Positions 29,523-38,920 are shown, counted from the stretch's first letter. The stretch: 64,000 nucleotides of DNA from Parvularculaceae bacterium (GCA_013389105.1 JACADZ010000076.1:35024-99023); one strand, 5' to 3'. Notes: generated by a model from the letters alone, not told the origin. Numbers and translations are program-made.

Positions 29523-30370
29523 TGGGCGGCGAGGATCATTTTTTCAGCAGCGGCGGGCTGCGGCTGCATGGCCGGCTCTACCGCGGCGGCGCCAAGACGC
29601 CGGCGATCTGCATTCCGGGCCTGACCCGAAACGAGCGCGACTTCTCCGAAGTCGGGCCGTTCCTTGCCGAGACGGGCCGCGACGTCTTCGCTGTTTCCTT
29701 GCGCGGCCGCGGCCTCTCTGACCGCGATCCGGACTTCATGAATTATCGCCCGCCGACCTATGTCGGCGACGTCCTCGCCGCGCTCGACAGCCTCGGCTGG
29801 CGCAAGGCGGTCTTCGTCGGCACCTCGCTCGGCGGGTTGGTCACGATGCTGACAAATGAGCGCGCGGGGGAGCGCGTCGCCGGCGCGGTCATCAACGATA
29901 TTGGTCCGGAGCTGGCGCCGGAAGGTATTGCTCGGATCGCCGGCTATGTCGGTGGCGAGGCGCCGCCGCCGGCCGAAACGATCGACGACGCGGCGACGCA
30001 GATCCGCGCGATCAATGAGGTCGCTTTTCCCGGCAGGGACGCGAGCTTCTGGCGCCTTTTCGCGACGCGCACCTTCCGCCGGCGGGCGGACGGACGCTAC
30101 GTGCTCGATTACGACCGTCTGATCGGCCGCGCACTGGTCGAGGCCGAGCCCGTCGGCGACCTATGGCCGGTCTTCAAGAAGCTCGAAGGCAAGCCCACGC
30201 TCGTCACGCGCGGAACCCTCAGCGATCTGCTGACGCCGCCGATCCTTCAGAAGATGCGCGCGGCGGTTCCCGACATGCGCACGGTCGACATCCCGAACGT
30301 CGGCCATGCGCCGACGCTATCCGAGCCGGACGCCGCCCGCGCCATGACGGACTTCGTCGGCGCCCTCTAG
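29522..30370 (+). CDS. Alpha/beta hydrolase
   Basis: AICIPGLTRNERDF, VFVGTSLGGLVTML nucleophile elbow, C-terminal VDIPNVGHAPTLSEPD; start overlaps previous stop. Confidence 0.9.
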   Translation: MGGEDHFFSSGGLRLHGRLYRGGAKTPAICIPGLTRNERDFSEVGPFLAETGRDVFAVSLRGRGLSDRDPDFMNYRPPTYVGDVLAALDSLGWRKAVFVGTSLGGLVTMLTNERAGERVAGAVINDIGPELAPEGIARIAGYVGGEAPPPAETIDDAATQIRAINEVAFPGRDASFWRLFATRTFRRRADGRYVLDYDRLIGRALVEAEPVGDLWPVFKKLEGKPTLVTRGTLSDLLTPPILQKMRAAVPDMRTVDIPNVGHAPTLSEPDAARAMTDFVGAL

Positions 30371-30462
30371 GGCCTCGCGCCCTCATTCGGAAGCAGGGCG
30401 CTGGCTCCAGTCTTTGATTTCTGCGGCGTTTTTTTCCGCGTGAACTTTTGCGCACGCCGCTC

Positions 30463-30556
30463 CAGCAAGCGGACCCCCCGCGCCCGACTGGGGGAGAGAG
30501 AACGAGCGCGGGGAGCCTTGCAACTTTCCCGAGGGGAACACGGGATCGGGTTGCTG
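30463..30556. ncRNA. Possible structured RNA / nested inverted repeats in unassigned intergenic region
   Basis: CAGCAA (30463-30468) pairs with TTGCTG (30551-30556); CCCCGCGC (30476-30483) pairs with GCGCGGGG (30506-30513). No RNA family recognised. Confidence 0.25.
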
Positions 30557-30626
30557 CGATCGATATGGTTTGTGCTCCGCACGGTTCCAGCGTCGCTCTT
30601 CAAACTGTGATGCAAGGCGCTCGACG

Positions 30627-31106
30627 TCAATTCGCGGGGCCGGGCGCAGCGTAGCCAAGGCGCCCCAAGCACTCGGCGACCGCGTCAAAGATGAGCAGGG
30701 TCGATGCGTGGCGCTGCGGATAATCCCGGATCGGCGCCAGTACGGCGAGTTCACGCCAGCGAGCGCCGCCGGGCGGAGGTCCGCCCTCCTTCAGCATGAG
30801 GCGCATCGACTCTCGAAGCCCAAGGAGTTCCGCGGCGTCAGCGCCCACGATGTTGCGGGCGACGATCGAGGCGGACGCCTGGCCGAGGGCGCAGGCGCGC
30901 GCCTCCATGCCGAAATCCGTGACGCGATCGCCCTCCATTTTGAGATCGACCGAAACCTCGGAGCCGCAAACGCGGCTGACCCTTTTGGCGCTGGCGTCCG
31001 GCGCGCCGAGCCGATGCGCCGGGGGTATGGCGGCGGCCGCCTTGAGGATCGCATCGCTGTAAAGATCGCCGAGCACCTCATCGATATAGGTCGCCGGCGG
31101 GCCCAA
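30627..31106 (-). CDS. NifU/IscU-like iron-sulfur scaffold protein
   Basis: SRVCGSEVSVDLKMEGDRVTDFGMEARACALGQASASIVARNIVGA. Confidence 0.85.
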   Translation of the reverse strand: MGPPATYIDEVLGDLYSDAILKAAAAIPPAHRLGAPDASAKRVSRVCGSEVSVDLKMEGDRVTDFGMEARACALGQASASIVARNIVGADAAELLGLRESMRLMLKEGGPPPGGARWRELAVLAPIRDYPQRHASTLLIFDAVAECLGRLGYAAPGPAN

Positions 31107-31142
31107 ATCTACGGGGAAAGCCGGAGCGCTCCGTATCCGGAG

Positions 31143-31637
31143 CTACTGCGCGCCCCACAGCGCCTCATTCGGGGCCCAACCAGAGACGGCGCCTACCGAT
31201 ACCTGGCTCCAGCCTTTTCGCGCCTTATCAATCCTGGCGATGACGCCGCGCTCAAGCGCCGCGCGAACCGGCGCGCTTTCGCGCGGCGCCTCGCGGAGTT
31301 CGACCGTTTGCAACGCCACGGCGTGATTGACCGAAACGAGGGTCGACTGATGAGCCCAGCAGCGCCCGCCCTCGAAGTCCTCGATGCGCCGCCAATGGTC
31401 ACGCGTTTCGGCGGTGACCCGCACCGGCAGCCCGATCCTCTGGTATGTGTAGACCGTCGGATGTTCGAATGAGGGCCCAAGCCGGCAGATCGTGCGGTTG
31501 AATTTGAGGCTGACGAATCGCGGGACGGGCAGACCTGACGGCGTGTCGGTTCGAACTTGATCGCCTGCGGCGGCGGCGGCTGGATCGGCGTTAGCCAAAA
31601 GCAACGCAAGGAATGCGCAAAACGCAGGAACTCGCAT
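31143..31637 (-). CDS. SH3-like domain secreted protein
   Basis: Signal peptide MRVPAFCAFLALLLANADPAAAA; two SH3b-like repeats (PVRVTAETRDHWRRIEDFEG; GVIARIDKARKGWSQVSVGAVSGWAPNEALWG). Confidence 0.85.
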   Translation of the reverse strand: MRVPAFCAFLALLLANADPAAAAAGDQVRTDTPSGLPVPRFVSLKFNRTICRLGPSFEHPTVYTYQRIGLPVRVTAETRDHWRRIEDFEGGRCWAHQSTLVSVNHAVALQTVELREAPRESAPVRAALERGVIARIDKARKGWSQVSVGAVSGWAPNEALWGAQ

Positions 31638-31669
31638 GGGCGGGACTCGACGAATCGCGGGCAGGCCGA

Positions 31670-31715
31670 TTAACAATCCCTTAGCCTCTGGCTTTGCAGT
31701 TAACGATCAGTTAAC
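31670..31715. promoter_or_regulatory. Tandem CtrA-type boxes: perfect TTAA-N7-TTAAC plus one-mismatch TTAA-N7-TTAG
   Basis: TTAA-CAATCCC-TTAG (31670-31684) and TTAA-CGATCAG-TTAAC (31700-31715), 30 bp apart, between divergent genes. Confidence 0.65.
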
Positions 31716-31738
31716 GGCGAGCGTCGCGAAAGGCCCTG

Positions 31739-32725
31739 ATGACCCAAAGCCGGCTCAAGGTGACGGTGACCCGCAAGCTCCCCGAGCCGGTGGAGCGGCG
31801 CCTCGCCGCGCTGTTCGATGTCTCTCTCAATCCCTCGGACGCGCCGATGGACGCCTCGCAGCTCATCGAGGCGGCGCGGTTTTCGGACGTGCTTGCACCG
31901 ACTCTCGGAGACCGTCTGGACGCGAAGTTCTTCGAGAAGGCGGGCTCGCGCCTCAAGCTGGTCGCCAATTTCGGGGCCGGCGTCGATCACATCGACCTGG
32001 CCGCCGCAAATCGCCGCGGCGTCACGGTGACAAATACGCCCTCGGTGCTCGCGGAAGACGCCGCCGACATGGCCATGGCGCTCATTCTTGCAGTGCCGCG
32101 CCGGCTCGTTGAGGGCGTGCGCGCGCTCGAGCAGGGGCGTTTCGCCGGCTGGTCCCCAACCTGGATGCTGGGTCGAAGCGTGCGGGGCAAGAAGCTCGGG
32201 ATCATCGGTCTCGGGCGAGTCGGCCAGGCGATCGCGCGGCGGGCGCGCGTGTTCGGACTTGAAATCCACTATCATGGCCGCTCGCCGATCAATCCGCATG
32301 TCGAGCAAGAGCTCGGGGCGACCTACTGGCCGCAGCTCGACGATATGCTGCCCGGAATGGACATAGTCTCCGTGAATTGTCCGCACACGCCGGAAACCTA
32401 CCATCTCCTGTCCCGCCGCCGGCTCGAACTCATGTCGCCCCAAGCCTATGTGGTGAACATCTCGCGCGGCGAAATCATCGAGGAGGACGCGCTCGTCGAT
32501 CTGATCTGCGCTGGAAAGCTCGCCGGCGCGGGGCTCGACGTGTTCGAACACGAACCGAGCCCGAACCCCAAGCTCCTCGCCGCGCCTAATGTCGTGCTGC
32601 TGCCGCACATGGCCTCGGCGACCGTCGAGGCGCGGATCGAAATGGGCGACCGCGTCATCCGCAACATCAAGATGTTCGCCGACGGTCATAAGCCGCAGGA
32701 CCGGATCATTCTCGGCCTCGGCTGA
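31739..32725 (+). CDS. D-2-hydroxyacid dehydrogenase (glycerate dehydrogenase-like)
   Basis: GKKLGIIGLGRVGQAIARRARVFG; NCPHTPETYHLLSRRRLELMSPQAYVVNISRGEIIEEDALV; VVLLPHMASAT. Confidence 0.93.
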   Translation: MTQSRLKVTVTRKLPEPVERRLAALFDVSLNPSDAPMDASQLIEAARFSDVLAPTLGDRLDAKFFEKAGSRLKLVANFGAGVDHIDLAAANRRGVTVTNTPSVLAEDAADMAMALILAVPRRLVEGVRALEQGRFAGWSPTWMLGRSVRGKKLGIIGLGRVGQAIARRARVFGLEIHYHGRSPINPHVEQELGATYWPQLDDMLPGMDIVSVNCPHTPETYHLLSRRRLELMSPQAYVVNISRGEIIEEDALVDLICAGKLAGAGLDVFEHEPSPNPKLLAAPNVVLLPHMASATVEARIEMGDRVIRNIKMFADGHKPQDRIILGLG

Positions 32726-33342
32726 TGGGCTTCTACGACGATCATGTCGTTCCCGCCGTCGTAAGCTTCGCCTGCTCCATGCCGGCGATCTCACGAGAGC
32801 GCGCGCGGATCGTGCCCGAGGCTCGGGGAACCGTGCTCGAACTCGGCTTTGGTTCGGGACTGAACGCCCGCTTTTACGACTGCGCCGGGATCGACAAGCT
32901 CTTCGCGCTCGAACCGTCGGCGGGCATGCGCCGGAGGGCTCGGCGGCGGGTCGCGGACCTTCCCTTCGACGTCGAATGGCTCGACCTGAAGGCGGAGGAG
33001 ATCCCGCTCGACGCCGCCAGCGTCGATACCGTGCTCGTCACTTATGCGCTGTGCACGATCCCGGACCCAGCGCGCGCTCTTTCGGGCGCGCGGCGCGTGC
33101 TGAAGCCCGGCGGCAGGCTGGTTTTTCTTGAGCATGGCGCGGCCCCAGACCCTGGCGTCAGGCGCGCTCAGGACCGTCTGAACGCTGTCTGGCGGCGGCT
33201 TGCCGGCGGATGCAACCTCAATCGCGAGCCGGCGAAACTCATCGCGCAGGCCGGCTTCGCGATCGAAAGGCTTGACGCGCATTACGCCAAGGGCGCGCCG
33301 CGCTTTGCAGGCTACATGTCGGCGGGCGTCGCGCGGGCGTGA
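32725..33342 (+). CDS. Class I SAM-dependent methyltransferase
   Basis: GTVLELGFGSGLNARFYD motif I, VLVTYALCTIPDPARALSGARRVLKPGGRLVFLEHG. Confidence 0.9.
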   Translation: MGFYDDHVVPAVVSFACSMPAISRERARIVPEARGTVLELGFGSGLNARFYDCAGIDKLFALEPSAGMRRRARRRVADLPFDVEWLDLKAEEIPLDAASVDTVLVTYALCTIPDPARALSGARRVLKPGGRLVFLEHGAAPDPGVRRAQDRLNAVWRRLAGGCNLNREPAKLIAQAGFAIERLDAHYAKGAPRFAGYMSAGVARA

Positions 33343-33361
33343 CCTTGCTGCTGCGGCGCCC

Positions 33362-34789
33362 TTATTGGCGCGGCGGCAGGCGGCCGGCGAATTCCGGCAG
33401 CTTTTCGATTTGCGGGCGGACTTTGGCGAGATCTCCGACGACGACGAGACTCATCTCGTCGATGTCGAGACTGTTCTTCGCCGCAAGTTGCACCGCTTCG
33501 GGCGTGAGGCCTTGCACCAGCGAAACGTAATTCTCAAGATAATTGAGCCCGAGCTCGTGGAGATTGGCGAAAGCGATCTGTCCGGTCATGCCCTGCCGCG
33601 ACGCCAGCCCGATCACGTAGATGCCGTTCATGTAGTTCTGGATGCCCTCCAGCTCGGCGGCGCTCGGCGGCGCGTTTTGCAGGCCCCGGATTTCCTTCAT
33701 GATCTCGACAAGCGCCGGTCCGGTCGCCTCAGTGGTGATGTCGGCGTTCTGCCGCCAGTAGGCGGCCCGGTACTCGGCGCTGACGGCCGAGTTCGGCGAG
33801 TAGGTGTACCCCTTGTCTTCGCGGATGTTGCGGGTGATCCGCGACGAGAAATAACCGCCAAGGATGGTGTCGGCCGCTTCGAGCTCAAGAGTGCCGTCGA
33901 GCGGCGGCACGCGCTTGCCGAGACGGATGGTCGATTGCACGGCGCCCGGACGATCGACGAGCGCGACCTGCGCAGGTCGCGCCGCTCCAGGCGGCATGAT
34001 GAGCGGCCCCGGACCTTCGGTCCATGCGCCGAACTCGTTCGCAACGGCTTTCTTGACCGCCTTTCGGTCGAACCGCCCGACGACGTAAACATGGGTGCGA
34101 GCGCCGCCGAAATTGGCCGAGTGATAGGCCTTGACGTCCTCGAGGGTCATGGCCTCGATCTTCTCGGTTCGCGGCAGCTGCGCCGCGGCATACGGATGAT
34201 CGGGATAAATGAGGTCGATGAACGCGTTGTTGGCGAGCGGCTGCGGCTCGCTTCGCTGAACCGACAGCTCGCGCAGCATATTCTGCTTGTTCTTTGCGAA
34301 CTCGGTCTCGGGGAAGGCCGGCCGCTGCAGCACGTCGGCGATCAGGGCGAGCGCTTCCTCCGCGTTCTCCCCGAGAACATCGATGTTGGCGAAGGTCTCA
34401 TCCAGACCGACCCCGATGGTGAGATCGCCGCCCATGGCGGCCGCCGCCATGTCTAGTTGGGCGCCGGTCATGCCGCCGGCTCCTTCCTGCATCATGTCGG
34501 CGGCGAGGTCTGAAATCCACGGCTTGTCGCCGTCATTGATATTCCCCGCACGCACGACCACACGAATTGTCGCTTTCGGCGCCGTCCCGTAAGCGGCGAG
34601 GGTCACGGCGACGCCGTTCTTCAGCTTGTACGTCTCGATGGCCGGCAGTTTGAATGGACGCGGCTCGGTCCCCGGCGGCGGCGTCGTCGGGAAAAGCGTT
34701 TCCAGCATGGGCGTCTCAGACGCGGCCTCAGACGCCGCGAAAGCAGGCGCGGCGAGGAATGCGGCAGCAAGGAATGCGAGCTTTCTCAT
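33362..34789 (-). CDS. M16 family peptidase-like protein, non-catalytic subunit
   Basis: M16 fold motifs but HxxEH replaced (ISDLAADMMQEG); C-terminal TLGG-like ADTILGGYFSSRITRNIREDKGYTY. Confidence 0.9.
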   Translation of the reverse strand: MRKLAFLAAAFLAAPAFAASEAASETPMLETLFPTTPPPGTEPRPFKLPAIETYKLKNGVAVTLAAYGTAPKATIRVVVRAGNINDGDKPWISDLAADMMQEGAGGMTGAQLDMAAAAMGGDLTIGVGLDETFANIDVLGENAEEALALIADVLQRPAFPETEFAKNKQNMLRELSVQRSEPQPLANNAFIDLIYPDHPYAAAQLPRTEKIEAMTLEDVKAYHSANFGGARTHVYVVGRFDRKAVKKAVANEFGAWTEGPGPLIMPPGAARPAQVALVDRPGAVQSTIRLGKRVPPLDGTLELEAADTILGGYFSSRITRNIREDKGYTYSPNSAVSAEYRAAYWRQNADITTEATGPALVEIMKEIRGLQNAPPSAAELEGIQNYMNGIYVIGLASRQGMTGQIAFANLHELGLNYLENYVSLVQGLTPEAVQLAAKNSLDIDEMSLVVVGDLAKVRPQIEKLPEFAGRLPPRQ

Positions 34790-34800
34790 CGGTGCGCCCC

Positions 34801-36174
34801 CTATTTCGACTTCGGCGCCGCGGCGGCGGCGCCGGGCTTCAGGGTGATGACCGAACGGTTGGTCGCCCGCAAATATTCCTTCGCGACATTCCGGATCATT
34901 TCCGGCGTCACCGCCATCAGTTCGCTTTCGATCCTGTTCACCATCTGCGGGTCGTCATGGAACAGCGCGGCGGTAGCGAGGAGATCGACGAGCCCGATGC
35001 GGTTGCCGTCGCCAAGCGCGTCGTAAAGTGACGACCGCAGTTTGGTTTTCGCGCGCGCGAGTTCGTCGGCCGAAACGAGATTGGTCTGCAGATCGGAGAC
35101 GATCGCGTCAATATCGGCGATGATCGCGTCCGCCGTATGTCTCGCGTCATGAATGAGGAACCCCGACATCAGCATCGGGCCGTTGTAATTGTAGGCGTTG
35201 CCCAGCGGCCAGTTGATGCCGCCATTGACGCCTGATGCGTAGCCCTTCTGCTCGACCAGCCGGCGATGCAGTCGGCTGTCGTCGCCCTGGAGCAGGATCG
35301 TCGTCAGGACGACCATCGCCCGCCATTCCGGCGTGCCTTTTTCCGGAACATGCCAGGCGAACGCCAAGGCGGGCTGAGGCGCGAGCTTGTCGATTTTTTC
35401 GCTGCGCTTCTCGGCCTCCTGGCGCGGCTCGGAAATGTCCGGCTTCGGAATGTCGGCTGACGGCGCGATGCCGCCGAAATAGCTCCTGACCCAGGCCATC
35501 GTCTCTTTGGGATCGACGTCGCCGGCGACCACGAGCACGGCGTTGTTCGGCGCGTAGAAGTCGTCGAAGAACTTGGCGACGTCTGCGAGCGTGGCGGCGT
35601 CAAGGTCTTCAAGATCGCCGTAGAAATTGTGCGCATTGTACCAGTTGGTGTTCGCGAGCTGCGGCAGGTCGATCCAGGGAAAGCCGCCATAGGGGCGGTT
35701 CAGCACATTGACCTTCACCTCGTTTTTGACGACGCCCTGTTGGTTCGTCAGATTTTCCTGGGTGATGGCGAGGCCGCGCATGCGGTCGGCCTCGGCCCAC
35801 AGGAAGGTCTCAGTCTTGTTTGACGGCACGACCTCGAAATAGTTGGTGTAGTCGAAGCGGGTCGAGCCGTTGAGAATGCCGCCGTTAGAATTGACGAGCT
35901 TGATAAACTCCGCCTTGCCGAGATTGGCGGAGCCCTGAAACATCATGTGCTCGAACAGGTGGGCGAACCCGGTCCGCTCCTTCGGCTCGATGCGGAAACC
36001 GATGCCGTAATAAACGCCGATCGTCGTCGTCGGCACCGCGTGGTCTTCGGAGATGACGACCTTGAGGCCGTTGTCGAGCCTCTCGTAGACGATCGGGGTC
36101 TTGAAGTCGGCCGCTGACGCGGCGCTTGCGCCAAGCGCGGCGGTCGCCGACGCCAGGATGAATCTGAGTTTCAT
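34801..36174 (-). CDS. M16 family zinc metallopeptidase
   Basis: GFAHLFEHMMFQGS (HxxEH) with downstream Glu region; signal peptide from ATG 36174. Confidence 0.93.
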   Translation of the reverse strand: MKLRFILASATAALGASAASAADFKTPIVYERLDNGLKVVISEDHAVPTTTIGVYYGIGFRIEPKERTGFAHLFEHMMFQGSANLGKAEFIKLVNSNGGILNGSTRFDYTNYFEVVPSNKTETFLWAEADRMRGLAITQENLTNQQGVVKNEVKVNVLNRPYGGFPWIDLPQLANTNWYNAHNFYGDLEDLDAATLADVAKFFDDFYAPNNAVLVVAGDVDPKETMAWVRSYFGGIAPSADIPKPDISEPRQEAEKRSEKIDKLAPQPALAFAWHVPEKGTPEWRAMVVLTTILLQGDDSRLHRRLVEQKGYASGVNGGINWPLGNAYNYNGPMLMSGFLIHDARHTADAIIADIDAIVSDLQTNLVSADELARAKTKLRSSLYDALGDGNRIGLVDLLATAALFHDDPQMVNRIESELMAVTPEMIRNVAKEYLRATNRSVITLKPGAAAAAPKSK

Positions 36175-36269
36175 GAAGCCCCTCCGAGAACCTTCAGATC
36201 GATTTGCCTTAGAGACCGCCGGACCGCGCGAGCCATTCGACGAAGGGAGGCTGGCGCAGGCCAAGTCGA

Positions 36270-36836
36270 TCACTTCGGCGCGCGCTTGGCGAGAATGCGC
36301 TGCAGCGTGCGGCGATGCATGCCGAGGCGCCGCGCCGTTTCCGACACGTTGTGGTCGCAAAGTTCGTAGACACGCTGGATGTGCTCCCAGCGCACGCGGT
36401 CGGCGGACATGGGGTTTTCGGGTGGCACCGGGCGCTCTCCCTCCCGGGCGAGCAGGGCGCGCTCGATGTCGTGCGCGTCGGCGGGCTTGGACAGGTAATC
36501 GATAGCGCCCGCCTTCACCGCCGCCACGGCCGTCGCGATATTGCCGTAGCCGGTCAGCATCACGACCTTGCAGTCCTCCCGCAGTTCGTGAAGCACGTTC
36601 ACCACCTCGATGCCGTCGCCGTCGTCGAGCCTCAGGTCGACCACTGCGAAATCCGGCGGCGCGCCTTTGGCGAGCGCCAGCGCCTCCTTTACCGAGCCGG
36701 CGAGTGCGACCTTGAAGCCGCGCCTCTCCATGGCGCGGCCAAGCCGCGTCCTCAGCGCCTCGTCGTCATCGACGATCAGTAGGCTCTTGCCCGCGATCTG
36801 AGGATTGGGCGCTTCGGTTTTTTCGGTTTCATTCAT
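36270..36836 (-). CDS. regA: RegA/PrrA/ActR response regulator
   Basis: SLLIVDDDEALRTRLGRAMERRGFKV; VVDLRLDDGDGIEV; C-terminal Fis HTH HNVSETARRLGMHRRTLQRILAKRAPK. Confidence 0.93.
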   Translation of the reverse strand: MNETEKTEAPNPQIAGKSLLIVDDDEALRTRLGRAMERRGFKVALAGSVKEALALAKGAPPDFAVVDLRLDDGDGIEVVNVLHELREDCKVVMLTGYGNIATAVAAVKAGAIDYLSKPADAHDIERALLAREGERPVPPENPMSADRVRWEHIQRVYELCDHNVSETARRLGMHRRTLQRILAKRAPK

Positions 36837-36893
36837 CGCTCAGGTCGTTTTTTGCTCCGTGTCGGGTTGTATGGCAAAGGTTGTTGCGCCGGA

Positions 36894-38213
36894 TCAACTC
36901 ATGAGGTCGCCAGCGCGCCAGGAAACCTGCACCCAGGCCCCAGGGGCGGCGGCCGGGTCATTCCAGGCGACATTGTCGAACAGGATCTTCGCGCCGCTCC
37001 TCTCAAGCAGCGTCTTGGCGATGAAAAAGCCAAGTCCCATGCCGGTCTTGCCAGGTTCGCGCGACTGGCGGCGCTGGCTCACATAGGGCTCGCCGAGGCG
37101 GGCGAGCACTTCGGCTGAAAATCCCGGGCCGTCGTCATGGACCGAGATGACGATCTGGTCCTTCGTCCATTGCGATGTCACGAGCACCTTTGAGCGCGCA
37201 AAGGCCGCCGCGTTTTCGATGATGTTGCGAAGGCCGTAGATAATCTCGGGCTTTCGCCGCAGCGCCGGGGGAGCGCCCTCGCCCAGCATCTCGAAAATGA
37301 CCGCCGGGCCGCGCGGCCGGTCGAGGAACGGACCGGCCGCCTCCTGCGCGAGCGCATCGAGCGTGATCCTGTCGAGAACGGCGTCTCCCTCCTCGCCCCG
37401 GCTCGAGAGCCGGCTCAGGATTTCGCGACATCGCTTGGCCTGCGCCACCAGGAGTTTTGCGTCATCCTCAAGAAGTCCCTTTCCCTTGAGTTCGTCCGCC
37501 ATTTCGCTGGCGGTGACCTGAATGGTCGCAAGCGGCGTCCCGAGCTCGTGCGCCGCCGCCGCCGCAAGACCGCCAAGGGCGTTAAGGCGTTCCTCGCGCG
37601 CAAGGACCATCTGGGTCGCTGCGAGGGCGGTCTTCATCTCAGCCGCCTCGGCGGCGATCCGCCGCGCGTAGGCCGCGAAAAAGGCGACCGAAAAGCCGAG
37701 GGCCACCCAGACGCCGGCGATGTACATCCTTGGCATTTCGAGAGTCTCGCCCGGTCGCCAGGGCAGCGGCAGGTTGGCCACCGCCAGCACGCTGACGCCC
37801 GCAAAGGCAAGCGAACCGATCAAGATGGTGAGCCGCAGCGGCAAGACGCTCGCGGCGATCGTCACCGGCGCGAGGATGAGCGCGACAAACGGGTTGTGCA
37901 GCCCTCCGGTCAGAAACAGGAGGGCGCAGAGCTGCAGGATATCGAACCCGATATAAGCCGCCGCCTCGCGGTCCGACAAAAAACGCTGCGGCGAAAACCG
38001 CATGGTCACGAAGAGGTTGAGCCAGGCGCTGGCCGCAATCACCGCGAGGCACCAGCCGAGCGGCGTCCGGAACCCGAAGAAAAAATGCACCGTGACGATC
38101 GCCGCCGTTTGTCCCGCGACGGCGAGCCAGCGCAGCGTAGTGAGCGTCCGGAGGCGAACCGGCCCGCGCAATTCGCCGATCGCGGCGTCGCGCTGGAACA
38201 ATCTCTTCAGCAT
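36894..38213 (-). CDS. regB: RegB/PrrB/ActS redox sensor histidine kinase
   Basis: Quinone motif GGLHNPFVALILAPV, H-box AAAAHELGTPLATIQV, AKRCREILSRLSS redox-Cys region, ATPase GKTGMGLGFFIAKTLLERSGA. Confidence 0.93.
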   Translation of the reverse strand: MLKRLFQRDAAIGELRGPVRLRTLTTLRWLAVAGQTAAIVTVHFFFGFRTPLGWCLAVIAASAWLNLFVTMRFSPQRFLSDREAAAYIGFDILQLCALLFLTGGLHNPFVALILAPVTIAASVLPLRLTILIGSLAFAGVSVLAVANLPLPWRPGETLEMPRMYIAGVWVALGFSVAFFAAYARRIAAEAAEMKTALAATQMVLAREERLNALGGLAAAAAHELGTPLATIQVTASEMADELKGKGLLEDDAKLLVAQAKRCREILSRLSSRGEEGDAVLDRITLDALAQEAAGPFLDRPRGPAVIFEMLGEGAPPALRRKPEIIYGLRNIIENAAAFARSKVLVTSQWTKDQIVISVHDDGPGFSAEVLARLGEPYVSQRRQSREPGKTGMGLGFFIAKTLLERSGAKILFDNVAWNDPAAAPGAWVQVSWRAGDLMS

Positions 38214-38311
38214 CGTCTCCGCTATGACGCATGGCGCGTTCCGGCGAAAGGAATTATGGACTTTTTCCGCCGCCGCCTGTGTGGATCGTCTGTGTAAACA
38301 AAGGGAATCTT

Positions 38312-38920
38312 ATGGGGAAGTTGTGGAAAACCGTCTTGGCCCCCGCGCTGCTCGCCCTTGGCCTCGCAGCCTGCGACGCGGGCCCTTCAGTCGATGTTCC
38401 CAAGGATGCAGTGGTCAAACTCTCGGACGCATTTTCGAGCGATTTCGATCTCGTCGACACCAGCGGCGCGAAGGTCTCCGATGAGAACTTTCGCGGCAAG
38501 GTCATGGCCGTCTATTTCGGTTTCGCGACCTGCCCGGACGTCTGTCCGATGGCCCTGTCGCGCCTGTCGGGGGCGCTGTCGATCCTCTCCGAGAAGGAGC
38601 GAAGCCAGCTTGCGCCGGTTTTCATCACGGTCGACCCGGAGCGCGATACGCCGGACGCGCTCAAGGCGTTTCTCGCTTTTGACGATCGCATCATTGGGCT
38701 GACGGGGAGCAGGGAGGCGGTCGATCGCGCCCGCGCCTCGTTCAAGGTTTACGCAAAAAAGGCCGCCCTCCCCGGCTCGGCGCTCGGCTACACCATGGAC
38801 CACTCGAGCCTTTTCTACATCGTCGATAGAGACGGCCGGGTTACGCTGGCTCTCCATGATTTCCTGAAACCTGACGAATTCGCGGAGATGTTGCGTCGCA
38901 GCATCCATCGGCGGAATTAA
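38312..38920 (+). CDS. senC: SCO1/SenC/PrrC copper-chaperone family lipoprotein
   Basis: Lipobox LGLAACDAG; YFGFATCPDVCPMALSRL CxxxC; YTMDHSSLFYIVDRDG. Confidence 0.93.
   Translation: MGKLWKTVLAPALLALGLAACDAGPSVDVPKDAVVKLSDAFSSDFDLVDTSGAKVSDENFRGKVMAVYFGFATCPDVCPMALSRLSGALSILSEKERSQLAPVFITVDPERDTPDALKAFLAFDDRIIGLTGSREAVDRARASFKVYAKKAALPGSALGYTMDHSSLFYIVDRDGRVTLALHDFLKPDEFAEMLRRSIHRRN

Noticed and set aside
30383-30754. - strand ORFs (123 and 101 aa) in the gap downstream of the NifU-like gene
   Set aside because: Overlap the 3' end of the NifU-like gene in another frame, no clear RBS or motif; gap treated as non-coding or structured instead.
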